From Rhizobium leguminosarum (GTDB taxonomy: Bacteria; Pseudomonadota; Alphaproteobacteria; Rhizobiales; Rhizobiaceae), in the NCBI RefSeq assembly GCF_001679785.1, contig NZ_CP016286.1, positions 124,001-188,000 of the forward strand: a stretch of DNA of 64,000 nucleotides. The letters run 5' to 3'. A program made the position numbers and the translations under genes. A model generated the notes under the pieces. It was not told where the DNA came from, made no database searches, and saw nothing but the letters and a program-made list of their open reading frames with translations. Shown piece by piece: positions 55,175 to 63,593 of this stretch; the first letter of the stretch is position 1; every line of letters starts with the position of its first letter.

Positions 55175-55401
55175 TGCCTGCGCTCGCCGGGAGCCAGAAT
55201 GTCGAGGGAGCAGCCAAGCGTTTGCAGAACCTGCAGGACCTTGCCGATCTGCGCTGTGGGCTTGCCGGCTTCGAGGTCGACGATAAAACGAAGCCCGACG
55301 CCGGCAACGCCGGCAAGCTCGTCCTGCCGCAGGTTTTGTTCCTTGCGGGTGCTTCGAACCAGGGCGCCGATGTCGGCTGGACTCTGTACGTGTTTCGCCA
55401 T
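55171..55401 (-). CDS. hipB: HipB-type antitoxin
   Basis: The 76-residue XRE-family protein has a single helix-turn-helix (I-G-A-L-V-R-S-T-R-K-E-Q-N-L-R-Q-D-E-L-A-G-V-A-G-V-G-L-R-F is spread over residues 11-40) and E-A-G-K-P-T. It should bind HipA and repress the operon. ATG at 55401 lies 5 bases from the first of three operator-like palindromes. The open frame to 55563 is an artefact of the promoter region. Confidence 0.9.
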   Translation of the reverse strand: MAKHVQSPADIGALVRSTRKEQNLRQDELAGVAGVGLRFIVDLEAGKPTAQIGKVLQVLQTLGCSLDILAPGERRQ

Positions 55402-55405
55402 GTGG

Positions 55406-55522
55406 TTTTCCCGATCGGGAAAATATAGCGAATGTGGAGCCTGTGTCCAGGGGAATTTACCGATCGGGATATTTTGGTGAAGCGGGAAAGGTTGAGCGTG
55501 TGAAATTTCCCGCTCGGTAAAA
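55406..55522. promoter_or_regulatory. Three operator-like palindromes upstream of hipBA
   Basis: Sites are 55406-55423 (TTTTCCCGATCGGGAAAA, a perfect 18-bp palindrome), 55455-55472 (ATTTACCGATCGGGATAT) and 55505-55522 (ATTTCCCGCTCGGTAAAA). Their starts are 49 and 50 bases apart, close to a whole number of helical turns (about 4.7). They are probably HipB binding sites allowing cooperative repression. The rest of the gap up to 55789 holds family C palindromes and no gene. Confidence 0.75.
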
Positions 55523-55548
55523 TAGATAGTGGCTCGTTGGGCGTGCGT

Positions 55549-55745
55549 GGATCCTCGGGTCAAGCCCGAGGATGACGGAGGTCGAGGAGAGCGACCGGCA
55601 GAGGCGGGACGCCTGCAGCATTAAAAGTGTGCGGTGACTTTGCCTGGGACGCCAAACTCCGTCATCCTCGGGCTTGATGCGAGGATCCACGCCGCATCCA
55701 TCAGCGGCGGGCATGGATCCCAGGCTCAAGGCCTGGGATGACGGG
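55549..55745. repeat. Cluster of family C palindromes
   Basis: GGATCCTCGGGTCAAGCCCG is at about 55549-55568. An inverse-type CCGTCATCCTCGGGCTTGAT follows near 55661-55680, and a diverged unit GGATCCCAGGCTCAAGGCCT near 55710-55730. Each can form a short hairpin. They match the element at 53529-53565. Confidence 0.7.
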
Positions 55746-55789
55746 GGGTGGGGTGGCGTCCCACCACTAAACCAACGAAATCATCCCCA

Positions 55790-56398
55790 TCACCCCCGCC
55801 GCCGCTCCGCCCCCGCCGCAATCGTCTGCACCAGCTCATCCACCTCCCGCGCCAGCCGCTCCAGCGGCAAGCCGACGAAGCGGCCTTCGAGGCTGATGCT
55901 GACGACGCCATGCACTGCGCCGAAGAGGGTGCGGGCGCGGATGGCGCGGTCTTCGGGGGGCATGTCGGGTTGCAGTTCGGCCAGCGGTTCGGCGATCACG
56001 TCCATCAGGAAGAGGTGCTCATCAAGATGCCATTGCGGCGTCGGGCTGGTTTCCGGCGGGAAGTGGTCGAACAGCGCCTTCCAGAGGTTCCGGTGCTCGA
56101 CGGCGAAGCTCAAATATCCCTGCGCCAGGTTGCGCAGCCGGTCGGTCGGCGGCCGGTCTTTCGTTTCGGGCAGGGTGAGCCTCGCCTCCAGCGCCTTCAG
56201 CGTCGCGGAGTTGACGTGGATGACGAGCTCGGCGAGGTCGGAAAAGACCGTGTAGAGGCCGCCCAGCGCGCAGCCGGCATCCTGGGTGATGTCGCGGGCC
56301 CGGAGGTTCGTCAGCCCGTCCTTGGCGATCCGCTCGCGCGCCGCCTCGATCAGCCGGGCCTTCAGGTCTTCGCGTTTTTCTTCTCGCCTACCGGCCAT
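55790..56398 (-). CDS. TetR-family regulator
   Basis: The 202-residue protein has an N-terminal TetR helix-turn-helix (L-I-E-A-A-R-E-R-I-A-K-D-G-L, then L-R-A-R-D-I-T-Q-D-A-G-C-A-L-G-G-L-Y-T-V-F) and a helical C-terminal ligand domain (F-L-M-D-V-I-A-E-P-L ... F-G-A-V-H-G-V-V). The longer frame starts at a TTG inside an operator-like repeat, so ATG at 56398 is preferred. It is divergent from pspA-yiaA, and three inverted repeats of one pattern lie between them. It probably represses that unit and itself. Confidence 0.88.
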   Translation of the reverse strand: MAGRREEKREDLKARLIEAARERIAKDGLTNLRARDITQDAGCALGGLYTVFSDLAELVIHVNSATLKALEARLTLPETKDRPPTDRLRNLAQGYLSFAVEHRNLWKALFDHFPPETSPTPQWHLDEHLFLMDVIAEPLAELQPDMPPEDRAIRARTLFGAVHGVVSISLEGRFVGLPLERLAREVDELVQTIAAGAERRRG

Positions 56399-56419
56399 TA
56401 ACCATTCCACTTCGATTTT

Positions 56420-56493
56420 TTGAACGTCGTTCAAAGTTTATCTTGAACGACGTTCATGATTCTGCCATAACTCCTCTCGTGAACAACGTTCAT
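56420..56493. promoter_or_regulatory. Three operator-like repeats between tetR and pspA
   Basis: Sites TTGAACG-T-CGTTCAA (56420-56434, perfect), TTGAACG-A-CGTTCAT (56443-56457) and GTGAACA-A-CGTTCAT (56479-56493) share the pattern TGAACGnCGTTCA. The first two are 23 bases apart, and the third is next to the pspA start. The layout fits TetR repression of both directions. Confidence 0.8.
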
Positions 56494-56509
56494 AAACCGG
56501 AGGAAGGAA

Positions 56510-57196
56510 ATGTTCAAACTGATTTCCATTTTATTGCGGGGCAGGGCGCATGATGCCGAGCAGGCTTTCGCCGATCGCCACGCCGTGCCGCTGCTTTCCC
56601 AGCAGATCCGCGATGCCGCCCAATCGATCCAGTCGGCCCGCCGCAGTGTGGCGGTCGCCATCGCCCAGAACGAGCAGGAGAAGGGGCAGCATGCAACGAT
56701 CGTTGCCCGCATCGCCGATCTGGAGACCCGCGCCTCCGCGGCACTGACCAAGGGCAATGAGGGCCTGGCCCGCGAGGCGGCCGAGGCGATCGCCTATCTC
56801 GAAGCCGAGCGCGATGCGTCGGAGAAGGCGCAGAGCCAGTTCACCAGCGCGATCGACAAGCTGAAGGGCATCGTCCGTGCCTCCGAGGCGCGGCTGCAGG
56901 AGCTGCAGCGCGGCGAGCGGCTGGCGCGTGCCACGCAAGAGGCGCAGAAGCTCGATGTCGTCGTTGCCGGCCCGGGCTTTGCCACGCTCGACGATGCCGA
57001 GGAGACCCTGGCGCGCCTTCGCCTGCGCCAGAGCCAGAATGAGCTGACGGCCGCCGCGCTGAAGGACATGGAAGGCGCCATCCGCCCGGCCGGCATCATC
57101 GAAAAGCTTGCCAATGCCGGCTTCGGCGCGCCGCTGCGCTCATCCGCCGATGATGTGCTGGCGCGGCTGAAGAGCCGCATCACGCCTGCCGCTTGA
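56510..57196 (+). CDS. PspA/IM30 family protein
   Basis: The 228-residue protein is an almost continuous coiled coil (about 15-150) with the PspA/IM30 start F-K-L-I-S-I-L-L-R-G-R-A-H-D-A-E and a Gln/Glu-rich R-L-R-L-R-Q-S-Q-N-E-L segment. Such proteins are ESCRT-III-like and protect membrane integrity under envelope stress. CGGAGGAAGG precedes the ATG. It lies in an operon with the YiaA-type membrane protein and is probably under the divergent TetR regulator instead of a PspF-type activator, none of which is seen here. Confidence 0.87.
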   Translation: MFKLISILLRGRAHDAEQAFADRHAVPLLSQQIRDAAQSIQSARRSVAVAIAQNEQEKGQHATIVARIADLETRASAALTKGNEGLAREAAEAIAYLEAERDASEKAQSQFTSAIDKLKGIVRASEARLQELQRGERLARATQEAQKLDVVVAGPGFATLDDAEETLARLRLRQSQNELTAAALKDMEGAIRPAGIIEKLANAGFGAPLRSSADDVLARLKSRITPAA

Positions 57197-57245
57197 AATT
57201 GCATCCACCCAACCATCCATCCATCGAACCATAGGGACCACTGAT

Positions 57246-57527
57246 ATGAACGACAGTTTCCAGAAACATTCCGCAAGCTGGGTCAGCTTCTCCTACATCT
57301 CCTTCGGCTCGGCCGCCTTCATGCTGGCGCTTGGCCTCTACATGATGCCGCTCGATCTCTGGGGCAAAGGCTATCTGGCCATGGGCATTCTGATGCTGGT
57401 GCAGACCACGGTGAATATCACCAAGACGCTGCGCGACAACGCCGAATCCGAGAAGCTGATCCGCAAGGTTGAGGATGCCCGCACCGAGAAACTCCTGGTC
57501 AAGTTCAATCGTAACGATGAAGATTGA
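57246..57527 (+). CDS. YiaA/YiaB-type two-helix membrane protein
   Basis: The 93-residue protein has two membrane helices (about 14-33 and 42-60: F-G-S-A-A-F-M-L-A-L-G-L-Y-M-M-P and L-A-M-G-I-L-M-L-V-Q) of the YiaAB domain, then a charged cytosolic tail. It follows pspA by 49 bases. A role with PspA at the inner membrane is inferred from the gene pair. Confidence 0.85.
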   Translation: MNDSFQKHSASWVSFSYISFGSAAFMLALGLYMMPLDLWGKGYLAMGILMLVQTTVNITKTLRDNAESEKLIRKVEDARTEKLLVKFNRNDED

Positions 57528-57620
57528 TCTTGGTTAACCACAGCGCAGAGTTGTTATCGCATTCAACTTTTGCGTAACAACTCTGTGGCCTTCTCTGCCT
57601 GCCGAAAGAGGAACGAGCCC

Positions 57621-60600
57621 GTGCAACACAATCTGATGACCTCCAGGAAATTCGCGCCGCTGTTCTGGACCCAGTTCCTGACGGCCTTCAACGACAATTT
57701 CCTCAAGAACACCCTGGTGTTCCTCATTCTCTTCAAGATGTCGGCGAGCGAGGGGGCCGCTCTGGTGACGCTCGCCGGCGTCATCCTCATCGTGCCCTTT
57801 CTGCTGCTCTCCGCACTTGGCGGCGAACTCGCCGACAAACACGATAAGGCGAAGATCGCCGAACTGTTGAAACGCTGCGAGATCGCGGTCGCCGCCCTTG
57901 CCGTTATCGGTCTGGCGTTTTCGTCCATCTTCGTGCTGATGGCGGCGCTGTTCGGCTTCGGCGTCGTCTCGGCGCTGTTCGGGCCGATCAAATACGGCAT
58001 CCTGCCCGATCATCTCGAACGCCGCGACCTGCCGAAGGCCAATGCCTGGATCGAGGGCGGCACCTTCATCGCCATCCTCGCCGGCACGATCATCGCCGCC
58101 TTCGCCTTCTCAGGCGGCGACAATGTGCTGATCTTCGGCACGATGATGATGGGGCTTTCGGTGCTCTGCTGGCTGGCCAGCCGGATGATCCCGCCCACCG
58201 GCTCCAAGGCGCCGGATCTGGAAATCGACCGCAATGTCATCCGCTCCAGCTACACCCTCGTCAAGGAAATCCGCGCCGATAAGCGCCTGTGGCGTTCGGC
58301 GCTGATGAATTGCTGGTTCTGGCTGGTCGGCGCCTTCGTTCTCTCCATCCTGCCGACCATGGTGACCGAGCTGCTCGGCGGCTCCGAGCTCGTCGTGCCG
58401 GCCTATCTCACCGTCTTTGCCATCGCCGTCGCCGTCGGCTCGGCGATTGCCGCCTGGATGTCGTCGGGCCGCATCGTGCTGCTGCCGGCCCCTGTCGGCA
58501 CGGCGCTGCTTGGCCTCTTCAGCCTCGATCTCGCCTGGAACCTCTGGGGCCTGGCTTCGGTGAGCCATGCGACGACGATCGCCGGTTTTTTCGCTGGCCA
58601 GAATACCATTCGCGTCGCCATCGATCTCGCCGGCATGGCGATAGCAGGCGCCTTCATCGCCGTGCCGACCTTCGCCGCCCTGCAGACCTGGGCGCATGAG
58701 GACCGCCGCGCCCGCGTCATCGGCGCCGCCAATGTGCTCTCGGCGCTGTTCATCACCGTCGGCCTCGGCCTCGTTGCCGCCGTCCAGGCGATGGGCGCCT
58801 CCATCCCTCAAATCCTGATCGGCCTCGGCGTCATCAATTTCGCCGTCGCCTGGCTGATGCTGAAGACGCTGCCGACCAATCCCTTCCGCGATTTGATCTC
58901 GATCCTGTTCCGCGCCTTCATGCGCCTCGAGGTCGAGGGGCTGGAGAATATCAAGAAGGCCGGCCGGGCGCCGATCATCGCGCTCAACCATGTCAGCCTG
59001 CTCGACGGCGCCCTGGCACTTGCGATCACCGAGGAAGAGCCCACCTTTGCCGTCGATTACAAGATCGCCCAGGCCTGGTGGGTGCGGCCCTTCCTGAAGA
59101 TGTGCAAATTCCTGCCGCTCGACCCGACAAAGCCGATGGCGACGCGTTCGCTGATCAAGGTGGTGCAGGATGGCAACCCGATCGGCATCTTCCCGGAGGG
59201 CCGCCTGACGGTGACCGGCACGCTGATGAAGGTCTATGATGGCGCCGCCATGGTCGCCGACAAGACCGGCTCGATGGTGGTGCCGGTGAGGATCGACGGG
59301 CTGGAGAAGAGCTATCTCTCCTATCTCGACAACGGCAAGATCCGCCGCCGGCTGTTTCCCAAGGTCAAGGTCACCATTCTCGAGCCGGTGAAGCTCGAAA
59401 TGCCCTCAGGGCTGAAAGGCCGCAAGCGCCGCACGGCGGCGGGTGCCGCCCTCTATCAGGTCATGTCGAACCTGCTCTTCCAGACCGCCGATACCTCTTC
59501 CACCGTTCTCGATCGCGTCATCCGGGCCGGCCACGAATTCGGCATGAAGAAACTTGCCGTCGAAGATCCGGTCACCGGAAGGCTGACTTATGGCAAGCTG
59601 CTCACCGGGGCCGCCGTGCTCGGCGCCAAATTCCGCACCATGTTCCCGGAAAAGAACCTCGGCGTCATGCTGCCGAATGCCAATGGCGCTGCCGCCACGC
59701 TTCTCGGCGTGATGACGGCGGGCAAGGTGCCGGCCATGCTGAACTTCACCGCGGGTGCCGCCAATATCCTCTCCGCCTGCAAGGCCGCCGAGGTCAAGCA
59801 TGTGCTGACCTCACGTGCCTTCGTCACCCAGGCGAAGCTCGGTGCCGTTATCGAGGAGATGGAAAAGCAGGTGACGATCGTCTGGCTCGATGATCTCAGG
59901 GCCGAAATCTCCCTCAAGGACAAGATCCTGGGTTATCTCAGGAAGGCGCGGCCGCTCACGAAGCGCCAGCCGGATGATCCGGCGGTGATCCTCTTCACCT
60001 CGGGCTCCGAGGGCACGCCGAAGGGCGTGGTGCTGACCCACCGCAACATCCTGTCGAACGCCGCCCAGGCCGCGGCCCGCATCGATTTCCACAGCGGCGA
60101 CAAGGTGTTCAATATCCTGCCGGTGTTCCATTCCTTCGGGCTGACGGCCGGCACGGTGCTGCCGCTGATCTCGGGCGTGCCTGTTTATTTCTATCCGTCG
60201 CCGCTGCATTACCGCATCGTGCCGGAGCTGATCTATGCCTCCAACGCCACGATCATCTTCGGCACCGATACCTTCCTCAACGGCTATTCGAGGACGGCGC
60301 ATCCCTACGATTTCCGCTCGATCCGCTATATCTTCTCCGGCGCCGAGCCGGTGAAGGCCGCAACCCGCCAGACCTATATGGAAAAATTCGGCCTGCGCAT
60401 CCTCGAAGGTTACGGCGTCACCGAGACCGCGCCTGTCATTTCCATCAACACGCCGATGTACAACAAGTCGGGCACGGTCGGCAAAATCCTGCCGGGCATG
60501 GAATGGAAGCTCGAACCGGTGCCCGGCATCGATGAGGGCGGCAGGCTGCATGTGCGCGGCGCCAATGTCATGGCCGGCTACCTCCGTGCCGAAAAGCCCG

Positions 60601-61016
60601 GCGTGCTCGAGCCGCTGATCGACGGCTGGCACGACACCGGCGACATCGTCACCATCGACGAGGACGGCTTCGTCAAGATCCGCGGCCGCGCCAAACGCTT
60701 CGCCAAGATCGGCGGCGAAATGATCTCGCTCGCCGCCGTCGAAACGCTCGCTGCCGAACTCTGGCCGGGCGCGCTCTCAGTCGTCTCCTCGCTGCCCGAC
60801 GCCAAGAAGGGCGAGCGGCTGGTGCTCTTGACCGACGCGCCGACCGCCACCCGCGCCGAATTCCTCGCCTTCGCCAAATCCAGGGGCGCCATGGACATGA
60901 TGGTGCCGGCCGAGGTCACCACCAGCAAGGTGCCGGTGCTGGGTTCGGGAAAGGTGGATTTCGTCGCGGCGCGGAAGCTGGCGGAGAGTGCGGTGCAGGC
61001 GGGGGAGGCGGCGTAG
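57621..61016 (+). CDS. LplT-PlsC-acyl-ACP synthetase fusion (Aas-type)
   Basis: The 1131-residue protein fuses three activities. An MFS lysophospholipid-transporter-like domain (about 10-415, 10-12 helices, starting F-W-T-Q-F-L-T-A-F-N-D-N-F) is followed by a PlsC acyltransferase domain (about 435-625; N-H-V-S-L-L-D near 456 and F-P-E-G-R-L-T). An AMP-binding acyl-ACP synthetase domain comes last (about 640-1130; L-F-T-S-G-S-E-G-T-P-K-G near 791; G-Y-G-V-T-E-T-A-P; H-D-T-G-D). It should import and re-acylate lysophospholipids. The likely start is GTG at 57621 with AGAGGAACGA upstream; an ATG lies 15 bases downstream. Confidence 0.92.
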   Translation: MQHNLMTSRKFAPLFWTQFLTAFNDNFLKNTLVFLILFKMSASEGAALVTLAGVILIVPFLLLSALGGELADKHDKAKIAELLKRCEIAVAALAVIGLAFSSIFVLMAALFGFGVVSALFGPIKYGILPDHLERRDLPKANAWIEGGTFIAILAGTIIAAFAFSGGDNVLIFGTMMMGLSVLCWLASRMIPPTGSKAPDLEIDRNVIRSSYTLVKEIRADKRLWRSALMNCWFWLVGAFVLSILPTMVTELLGGSELVVPAYLTVFAIAVAVGSAIAAWMSSGRIVLLPAPVGTALLGLFSLDLAWNLWGLASVSHATTIAGFFAGQNTIRVAIDLAGMAIAGAFIAVPTFAALQTWAHEDRRARVIGAANVLSALFITVGLGLVAAVQAMGASIPQILIGLGVINFAVAWLMLKTLPTNPFRDLISILFRAFMRLEVEGLENIKKAGRAPIIALNHVSLLDGALALAITEEEPTFAVDYKIAQAWWVRPFLKMCKFLPLDPTKPMATRSLIKVVQDGNPIGIFPEGRLTVTGTLMKVYDGAAMVADKTGSMVVPVRIDGLEKSYLSYLDNGKIRRRLFPKVKVTILEPVKLEMPSGLKGRKRRTAAGAALYQVMSNLLFQTADTSSTVLDRVIRAGHEFGMKKLAVEDPVTGRLTYGKLLTGAAVLGAKFRTMFPEKNLGVMLPNANGAAATLLGVMTAGKVPAMLNFTAGAANILSACKAAEVKHVLTSRAFVTQAKLGAVIEEMEKQVTIVWLDDLRAEISLKDKILGYLRKARPLTKRQPDDPAVILFTSGSEGTPKGVVLTHRNILSNAAQAAARIDFHSGDKVFNILPVFHSFGLTAGTVLPLISGVPVYFYPSPLHYRIVPELIYASNATIIFGTDTFLNGYSRTAHPYDFRSIRYIFSGAEPVKAATRQTYMEKFGLRILEGYGVTETAPVISINTPMYNKSGTVGKILPGMEWKLEPVPGIDEGGRLHVRGANVMAGYLRAEKPGVLEPLIDGWHDTGDIVTIDEDGFVKIRGRAKRFAKIGGEMISLAAVETLAAELWPGALSVVSSLPDAKKGERLVLLTDAPTATRAEFLAFAKSRGAMDMMVPAEVTTSKVPVLGSGKVDFVAARKLAESAVQAGEAA

Positions 61017-61049
61017 AGCGGGTGTAGCGCTGGGGCGGCTCGTGTGGCA

Positions 61050-61101
61050 CCCCCTGCCCTGCCGGGCATCTCCCCCACAGGTGGGGAGATTGGCAAGAAG
61101 C
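61050..61101. repeat. Dispersed repeat family A, copy 3, left part (split by IS481)
   Basis: Arm CCCCCTGCCCTGCCGGGCAT with the hairpin ATCTCCCCCACAGGTGGGGAGAT leads into TGGCAAGAAGC, where the IS begins. The core (GGGCTTCCCCAAACAACG) and the right arm resume at 62434-62553. Confidence 0.8.
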
Positions 61102-62433
61102 TGTCCGACCCGGATAGATAGGTAACAGAACGGACCGTTTACATAGGTGACAGTTCTCTGACAGCCGGGAGGACCCGGCGATGGTTTGGAGAGAGACTGG
61201 CATCATGGACGAGCGGCTGCGCTTTGTTGGGGAATGTCTTGCGGGCGAGGAGACGATGACGGCGCTGTGTGCTGCCTACGGGATATCGCGCAAGACGGGC
61301 TACAAATGGTTGGAGCGGTATCGGGCGCTCGGGCCTGCGGGGCTTATCGACCTGCCGCGGGCGCCGCTTGAGCACGGGCGGGCAACGGCGGCGGAGCTGG
61401 TGGCGCGGATCGTGGCGGAGAAGGAGGCGAATCCGCAGTGGGGGCCGAAGAAGGTGCTGGCGCGGCTGAAGCGGTCGGCGCCGCAGCTTTGCTGGCCGGC
61501 GGCCTCGACGATAGGCGAGATCCTGAAGCGCCACGGGCTGGTCGGGCGCCGGCGGCATCGCTGGCGGGCGGCTGGTTGCGGCCCGTTCGCACCGGCCAAC
61601 GGGCCCAATGCGGTGTGGAGCGCCGATTACAAGGGCTGGTTCCGGACCCGCGATGGGCGGCGCTGCGAGCCACTGACGGTGATGGATACGGCGAGCCGCT
61701 TTCTGCTGGCGCTGCAAGCCTGCGCGACGCCGGCCGAGGCAGAGGCCTGGCCGGTGTTCGAGCGGCTGTTTGCCGAGCACGGACTGCCGGAGCGCTTTCG
61801 CAGCGACAACGGTTCGCCCTTCGCGGCGATTGGCGTCACCGGGCTGACGACGCTTGCTGTGCGGTTCATCAAGCTCGGCATCGGCCTGGAGCGCATCCAG
61901 CCGGGCAAACCGCAGCAGAACGGCCGCCACGAACGCTTCCATCTGACGATGCTGCCGCTGGCCATGGCGCCGGAGGTCGACCATGCCGCGCAGCAGGCGG
62001 TCTTTGACGCATTTCGCCAGAATTACAACGCCGAGCGTCCACACGAGGCGCTCGCTATGGACGTGCCTGCTGATCATTACCGACCGTCACTGCGGCGCCT
62101 GCCCGACCGCCTGCCTGAACCGGACTATCCGGCCGAGGCGGCGGTGCGCCGGGTGCGCTCCAATGGCGAGATCAAATGGAACGGCGACCTCGTCTATGTC
62201 GCAGCAGCGCTGGCCGGCGAGGTCGTGGCGATCGAGGAGAATGAAGCGGGCATCTGGACGCTACGCTTCCATGCCCATCCGCTCGGCATCATCGACAGGA
62301 AGACCAAGCGGCTTGTCCGCCCCAGCGCCCTGCAACCCCGACCAGCCGGCGCAGGGGCGGACACTGGTTTACAAGGGGGAGAACTGTAACCCATCTATCC
62401 GGTTCAATCTGTTACCCATCTATCGGCTGGACA
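61102..62433 (+). mobile_element. IS481-family insertion sequence, copy 2
   Basis: It is identical in length (1332 bp) and ends to copy 1 at 43592-44923 and in the same orientation. The flanks are ...CAAGAAGC on the left and GGCTCAAGG... on the right, so no 4-bp duplication is visible, unlike copy 1. It lies in the core of a family A repeat. Confidence 0.9.
61181..62389 (+). CDS. IS481-family transposase (copy 2)
   Basis: The 402-residue protein has the same amino-acid sequence as the transposase at 43671-44879. It has the same DDE residues (S-A-D-Y-K-G, S-D-N-G-S-P-F, G-R-H-E-R-F) and the same GGGAGGACC ribosome-binding site. The lack of divergence indicates recent duplication. Confidence 0.93.
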   Translation: MVWRETGIMDERLRFVGECLAGEETMTALCAAYGISRKTGYKWLERYRALGPAGLIDLPRAPLEHGRATAAELVARIVAEKEANPQWGPKKVLARLKRSAPQLCWPAASTIGEILKRHGLVGRRRHRWRAAGCGPFAPANGPNAVWSADYKGWFRTRDGRRCEPLTVMDTASRFLLALQACATPAEAEAWPVFERLFAEHGLPERFRSDNGSPFAAIGVTGLTTLAVRFIKLGIGLERIQPGKPQQNGRHERFHLTMLPLAMAPEVDHAAQQAVFDAFRQNYNAERPHEALAMDVPADHYRPSLRRLPDRLPEPDYPAEAAVRRVRSNGEIKWNGDLVYVAAALAGEVVAIEENEAGIWTLRFHAHPLGIIDRKTKRLVRPSALQPRPAGAGADTGLQGGEL

Positions 62434-62553
62434 GGCTCAAGGGCTTCCCCAAACAACGACCCCTTGCATCAGTATACCGATAGAGAGGGACGAGGTGTTC
62501 GCCTCCTGCTGATCTCCCCCTTGTGGGGGAGATGCCCGGCAGGGCAGAGGGGG
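62434..62553. repeat. Dispersed repeat family A, copy 3, right part
   Basis: It continues the element broken by IS481: core GGGCTTCCCCAAACAACG, then the right arm GATCTCCCCCTTGTGGGGGA and GATGCCCGGCAGGGCAGAGG. No gene is present between here and 62674. Confidence 0.78.
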
Positions 62554-62673
62554 TATCCAAGCACCGCCGTGGCTATTCCGGCAATCTACACCCATGCCGC
62601 CCATGCTTCAGCAAGGTTGACCGATCTTCGCCCTGCTGCGTTGTCGAGCTTCGAAACATCCAGAGGGATTCCA

Positions 62674-63018
62674 ATGACGTTTGGTAGCGATGCGGTGAAG
62701 GCGGACTGGAGATGGGCGCTGATCTTGCTCCACGTCTTGCTATGGGCAGCACTCGCTTTGCAGGCCTACCGGACGGCTGGCGCCTATAAGTTTGCCAGCT
62801 GCTGGCAGATCATTCCAATCTATTTCCCGCCGCTGAACATGCTGCTCTGGGCAATCGCGATCTCTAGCTTCCTCGTGGTGCTGGCGGCGATTTTTCGTCC
62901 GTCGATATGTCGACATGCGAGCTTCTGGGCAGCCTGCCATGGAACGATCCTGACGGCGGGATTGCTGGTGTGCAATTATTCAGCCTATGCGGCCGCCGGT
63001 CAGGTTAGCTGCCTGTAG
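62674..63018 (+). CDS. Small membrane protein
   Basis: The 114-residue protein has about three membrane helices (A-L-I-L-L-H-V-L-L-W-A-A-L-A-L at 14-28; M-L-L-W-A-I-A-I-S-S-F-L-V-V-L-A-A at 55-71; H-G-T-I-L-T-A-G-L-L-V at about 88-98). It also has a few cysteines (S-C-W-Q, I-C-R-H, A-C-H-G, terminal S-C-L). AGAGGGATT precedes the ATG. No family is recognised. Confidence 0.65.
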   Translation: MTFGSDAVKADWRWALILLHVLLWAALALQAYRTAGAYKFASCWQIIPIYFPPLNMLLWAIAISSFLVVLAAIFRPSICRHASFWAACHGTILTAGLLVCNYSAYAAAGQVSCL

Positions 63019-63106
63019 GACGGCCTAACTCCTTCCGAGTTGCTCCGTCCGCTGGTCCTCTTGAAATTGCACTTGGGCGCAGATTTCGAGAGGCTATAGG
63101 CCATGC

Positions 63107-63415
63107 TCAGCGGCTCGATACACGCACTGCGCCGGCAGCTCGGAGACTGCGCTGGACGGCGGCGACCTGGCTGGATGCGATATCCACCGAGACCTCGATC
63201 TCGCCTTCGAGTGGCGCATCGCGACGGGCGCCATCGTCATGAGAGACATCCCCGCCTGATGGCGCCGAACCCGCACTGTTCCGGTCGCTTGCCGACTGGA
63301 TAAAGATGTCGGGCCTCGAAACCCCATGCTGCTGAACCAGATGTTCGACCGCGAGATCAGCGGCTTCGCGTGTTTCGAACGTGGCTCGGATGGTGATCGT
63401 GCTGTCGTCCGCCAT
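63107..63415 (-). CDS. Hypothetical small protein
   Basis: The 102-residue protein has a ferredoxin-like strand-helix-strand pattern. It starts T-I-T-I-R-A-T-F-E-T-R-E-A-A-D-L-A-V-E-H and ends V-S-V-D-I-A-S-S-Q-V-A-A-V-Q-R-S-L-R-A-A-G-A, separated by a polar, probably disordered S/D/G-rich stretch. AGGAGGCAG precedes ATG 63415, which fixes the start. No function is recognised. It is divergent from dinB. Confidence 0.68.
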   Translation of the reverse strand: MADDSTITIRATFETREAADLAVEHLVQQHGVSRPDIFIQSASDRNSAGSAPSGGDVSHDDGARRDAPLEGEIEVSVDIASSQVAAVQRSLRAAGAVRVSSR

Positions 63416-63530
63416 TGGCTGCCTCCTGATATTGATGTCCACAGGATGAGAACGCCTTGGGCGGCTGGTAGTTCGACGGCAGGTCCAGGCCCACATTGGA
63501 ATTGTTGATATCGCGTCCCAAGACTGCTAT

Positions 63531-63545
63531 GTTCTGTTTTTGTTT
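63531..63545. promoter_or_regulatory. LexA-box-like sequence upstream of dinB
   Basis: GTTC-TGTTTTT-GTTT matches the alphaproteobacterial LexA consensus GTTC-N7-GTTC in 7 of 8 fixed bases. It lies 49 bases upstream of the dinB start, as expected for SOS control. Confidence 0.55.
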
Positions 63546-63593
63546 CGGCGCGCAATTTCAGATGCCGATCCCATCGCGATCGCTGAAACCGCC

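Noticed and set aside
44924..61101. Interval between the two IS481 copies as a true composite transposon
   Set aside because: It contains a tRNA gene and chromosomal-type genes, and copy 1 has its own target duplication. This indicates two independent insertions and not one mobile unit.
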